A DNA stretch of 8,711 nt from an uncultured Shinella sp. (GTDB lineage: Bacteria > Pseudomonadota > Alphaproteobacteria > Rhizobiales > Rhizobiaceae), in contig CAMPIK010000080.1 in assembly GCA_946886325.1 (NCBI GenBank), positions 1-8,711 on the forward strand. Reading direction: 5' to 3'. The notes under the pieces were generated by a model, which ran no database searches, was not told where the DNA came from, and saw only the letters and a list, made by a program, of their open reading frames with translations. The number at the start of each line of letters is the position of its first letter. The first letter of the stretch is position 1. The position numbers were made by a program, and so were the translations under genes. Below, piece after piece: positions 6,888 to 8,711 of this stretch.

Positions 6888-7841
6888 ATGGAATCGCTTC
6901 AGGCCGACCGCACGAGACCGACGAAGAACGAACGCCCCCTGCCGGGCTGGACCGTTTCGCGCGCTGCGGCAGAAATCGAGGCCGATGCAGCGCTGGCGGC
7001 CGGCGTCGCATTGAAGGCGCTCGACGACATCGTACGAAGCGAGCCCGCCTGGGGCGGATGCTGGCGCGCGCGCCAGGCGCTTCGCTGCGCGACGCAGGCC
7101 ATCCGCCTTGTCGGGCGCGAGGAAGACGCGGCGGCCTTGCGCGATGCGATCCTGCTGGCCGCGCCCGGCGACGATCCCGGCCCCGGCGGCCGCGTCTATC
7201 TGGCCTACAAGAGCCTTGCGTCGAGGCGGCCCGCCGTCAAGAGCAGCAGCCTTGCCGAGCTGGCCGAACGGCTTTCGGTGCGCTGGGACGACAAGGCGGC
7301 GAAAACGCTCGACCTCTACGACGAAGCGGTGCAATCCGGGCGCTCCGCACCCTTTGCCGCCGCGAGCCTCGTTTCCGCCATCTGCGCCGAGCGGCCCGAC
7401 GCCGAGGTGCTGGCCTGGTGGCTCGCCGACCGGGTGATTGCCGAAAACCTTGGCTGGGACCGGCCCGTGCCCCTGCTGATGGCCGAACGATACGGAACGG
7501 CTTTCCGCACGTTGGGCGGGCGCGGGCGCGTTCGGCCCGGCGACGAGGCCTTTCCGCGCTCCGTTTGCCTCGCCCTTGCCGCTGGTGCGGCCGAGGCGAT
7601 CGGACTTGCCAACGATATCGCGCGGCGGGCGGAACGCTTTTCCGCCATCACACCCAAGGTCAGGACCAAGGGAGCCGCCACCGTCTTCCGGCAGATCCTC
7701 GACGATGACGCCGTTTCGGCCGCCGCACCCGGCTCCGGCCTCTCCCGCTGGGCAAGCCGGCGCCTCTTCGACCGGCTTGAAACGCTTGGCGCCGTCCGGG
7801 AGCTTTCCGGCCGGGCAAACTTCCGCACCTACGGTTTGTGA
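6888..7841 (+). CDS. DUF1403 family protein with winged-helix-like C terminus
   Basis: A 317-residue protein of unknown function that matches my memory of the DUF1403 family, found mainly in rhizobia and relatives. Family-like features are LPGW (18-21), an Ala-rich helical region with GVALKALDDIVR (39-50), WRARQALRCA (59-68), GREEDAAALRDAILLAAPGDDPGPGG (76-101), WWLADRVIAENLGWDRPVPLL (177-197), and the C-terminal APKLRAKGA-like TPKVRTKGA (255-263). The end, RRLFDRLETLGAVRELSGRANFRTYGL (291-317), looks like a winged helix with its wing. No catalytic motif, signal peptide or membrane segment is seen. The ATG at 6888 has no ribosome site. The next gene, ScpB-like, follows after 2 bp (or overlaps as GTGA), so the two are one unit. 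This places it where scpA lies in standard scpAB operons; no sequence relation to ScpA is claimed. Confidence 0.82.
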   Translation: MESLQADRTRPTKNERPLPGWTVSRAAAEIEADAALAAGVALKALDDIVRSEPAWGGCWRARQALRCATQAIRLVGREEDAAALRDAILLAAPGDDPGPGGRVYLAYKSLASRRPAVKSSSLAELAERLSVRWDDKAAKTLDLYDEAVQSGRSAPFAAASLVSAICAERPDAEVLAWWLADRVIAENLGWDRPVPLLMAERYGTAFRTLGGRGRVRPGDEAFPRSVCLALAAGAAEAIGLANDIARRAERFSAITPKVRTKGAATVFRQILDDDAVSAAAPGSGLSRWASRRLFDRLETLGAVRELSGRANFRTYGL

Positions 7842-7843
7842 TC

Positions 7844-8536
7844 ATGGCACGTCCGCGCAGTGCCGGAACGGGGAGCGAGGACGAGCGGGGCAACGTCCTG
7901 ATCGACCGTGAACTCGCCGACCTGCCGGCCACCCTTCGCTGGCGGGAATGGATGCTGCGGGTCGAGGCCGTTATTTTTGCCTCCGCGGAGCCGGTCTCCC
8001 GCGACGGGCTTGCGTCGGTCGTCGGGCAGGATTGCAGCATCGATCTGCTGATCGACGACCTCAGGGAGGAACTGTCGGGCAGGCCCTATGACATCGTGCG
8101 CGTCGCCGGCGGTTTCCATCATCGCACGCGTCCGGCCTACGGCCCGGTGATCCGGGCGGCGCAGGCCCCCACCCGTTCCGCCTCGCCGGTGTTGTCCGAT
8201 CACGAGGCGGGCGTGCTGATGGCGATCGCCTATTTCCAGCCGATCACCCGCGGCGATCTTTCGAAGATCTTCGGCAAGGAGGTGACGCGCGACACGATCG
8301 GCAGCCTGCGCTCGGCCGGCCTCATCGGGTCCGGACCGCGCAGCCCGACGCCCGGCGCGCCCTATACCTATGTCACGACCCGGCATTTCCTCTCCGCCTT
8401 CGGCTTCGACACGCTGCGCGACCTGCCGGATCGCGAGGCGCTCGAAGATGCCGGCCTGCTGCGCCTGAAGGACAACGGACCGGCGACGATCTCGCTGGAG
8501 GACGAGAGCACGTCCGCAGAAGACGAACTGGAATAG
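7844..8536 (+). CDS. scpB: ScpB-like SMC-Scp complex subunit (accessory paralog)
   Basis: A 230-residue protein of the ScpB family. ScpB dimers bind the ScpA kleisin in the SMC condensin complex that compacts and segregates DNA. ScpB features are the first winged helix beginning REWMLRVEAVIFASAEPVSRD (34-54), then VRVAGGFHHRTR (85-96), the second wing region LMAIAYFQPITRGDLSKIFGKEVTRDTI (125-152), SAGLIGSGPRSPTPGAPYTYVTT (157-179) and FLSAFGFDTLRDLPD (182-196). An acidic tail ends the protein (219-230). The ATG at 7844 is 2 bp after the DUF1403 stop. A GTG at 7838 would overlap as GTGA; neither has a clear ribosome site and the ATG is preferred. No smc or scpA is adjacent, so this is likely an accessory paralog rather than the housekeeping ScpB. 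Confidence 0.87.
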   Translation: MARPRSAGTGSEDERGNVLIDRELADLPATLRWREWMLRVEAVIFASAEPVSRDGLASVVGQDCSIDLLIDDLREELSGRPYDIVRVAGGFHHRTRPAYGPVIRAAQAPTRSASPVLSDHEAGVLMAIAYFQPITRGDLSKIFGKEVTRDTIGSLRSAGLIGSGPRSPTPGAPYTYVTTRHFLSAFGFDTLRDLPDREALEDAGLLRLKDNGPATISLEDESTSAEDELE

Positions 8537-8551
8537 TCGCACAGGCACCGG

Positions 8552-8611
8552 GCCTAGAGCATTTCCGGTGAACTCCGGTTCACCGGAAATGCTCTAGGCT
8601 TTTGTTTTTGC
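8552..8611 (+). terminator. Long perfect hairpin with T-rich tail, Rho-independent terminator of the ScpB-like gene
   Basis: Arms 8552-8573 and 8578-8599 pair perfectly over 22 bp around a 4-base loop (tccg), followed at once by the T-rich run cttttgtttttg. It lies 15 bp after the ScpB-like stop, in the right position and orientation to end that transcript. The arms carry the 'ctagagcatttcc' palindrome found many times between genes in rhizobia, so a mobile-like repeat seems to serve as terminator. On the minus strand there is no T-run, so it should act one way only. Confidence 0.8.
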
Positions 8612-8624
8612 CGCATTATCCGAC

Positions 8625-8646
8625 GCCGAAGCGACTTCGCTTCGGC
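8625..8646. repeat. Second short hairpin downstream of the terminator
   Basis: A perfect 9-bp inverted repeat, gccgaagcg (8625-8633) and cgcttcggc (8638-8646), around a 4-base loop actt. It lies just past the stop codon of the convergent minus-strand gene, so it may protect or end that transcript. No T-run follows on the minus strand, so termination is only possible. Confidence 0.55.
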
Positions 8647-8647
8647 T

Positions 8648-8661
8648 GGAAATGCTCTAGA
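8648..8661. repeat. Third half-copy of the 'ctagagcatttcc' repeat
   Basis: ggaaatgctctaga repeats the right arm of the hairpin at 8552-8599 (ggaaatgctctag at 8585-8597) in direct orientation 63 bp further on. It has no facing arm of its own and overlaps the stop codon of the minus-strand gene (8657-8659). Confidence 0.7.
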
Positions 8662-8711
8662 CGGCGCGTCCCATCTCGCCGCGCACCCATTCCTGAAAGC
8701 GGAAGACGTCG
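8657..8711 (-). CDS. C-terminal end of a convergent gene, possibly LysR-type regulator (partial)
   Basis: The last 17 codons of an open frame entering from the right edge read DVFRFQEWVRGEMGRAV then TAG. The frame has coding-like composition and ends inside the repeat copy. The pattern V-x-x-F-x-x-W-V-x-x-E resembles the C-terminal helix of LysR-type regulators of the GcvA group, but 17 residues are too few to assign a family. The rest lies outside the window. Confidence 0.4.
   Translation of the reverse strand, partial: DVFRFQEWVRGEMGRAV

Noticed and set aside
6842..7708. 288-codon plus frame overlapping the DUF1403 gene
   Set aside because: Arg/Ala/Gly-rich +1 shadow; the DUF1403 frame runs full length with family-like motifs and a coupled downstream gene.
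7829..8548. 239-codon minus frame opposite the ScpB-like gene
   Set aside because: Shadow frame with biased composition; the plus strand has clear ScpB motifs.
1..8711. CRISPR arrays, tRNA or rRNA genes, transposase genes or phage genes
   Set aside because: No direct-repeat arrays with spacers, no cloverleaf or rRNA sequence, and no recombinase or phage motifs were seen on either strand.

Overview
The window is high-GC DNA with tightly packed genes and almost certainly comes from an alphaproteobacterium of the order Rhizobiales (Rhizobium/Ensifer/Shinella-like). The evidence is the PotD-type ABC operon style, a DUF1403 + ScpB-like gene pair, and two kinds of intergenic palindrome typical of rhizobia: a RIME-like double palindrome and a 'ctagagcatttcc' family palindrome. 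Genus and replicon cannot be fixed from the sequence alone.

Region 1 (1-5628, minus strand) is one uptake and catabolism operon. Read 5' to 3' on the minus strand it holds a PotD-like periplasmic binding protein (5628-4549), a 264-bp gap with a RIME-like element, two inner-membrane permeases (4284-3415 and 3413-2622), a PotA-like ATPase (2625-1546), an MBL-fold hydrolase (1534-797) and an aldehyde dehydrogenase (784 to beyond position 1, truncated by the window edge). Junctions after the first permease are 1-bp, 4-bp, about 11-bp and 12-bp. This implies import of a small cationic or amino compound followed by hydrolysis and aldehyde oxidation. The substrate is not known from sequence.

Region 2 (5629-5769) is a divergent control region. 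It has a perfect TGAAC-GA-GTTCA palindrome overlapping candidate promoters in both directions, and a binding-protein leader whose inverted repeats are mutually exclusive. The plus-strand TetR/AcrR-type gene (5770-6396) starts here and is followed 10 bp later by a small NTF2/SnoaL-like protein (6407-6802). The likely logic is local autoregulation plus ligand-relieved repression of the operon.

Region 3 (6888-8536, plus strand) is a two-gene cassette: a DUF1403 protein with a winged-helix-like C terminus, then a ScpB-like protein. DUF1403 sits where scpA (the kleisin) normally lies, which makes this pair the least explained and most interesting part of the window.

Region 4 (8537-8711) holds a 22-bp perfect hairpin with a T-rich tail (terminator of the ScpB-like gene), a second hairpin, a third half-copy of the 'ctagagcatttcc' repeat, and the last 17 codons of a convergent minus-strand gene whose stop codon lies inside that repeat copy.
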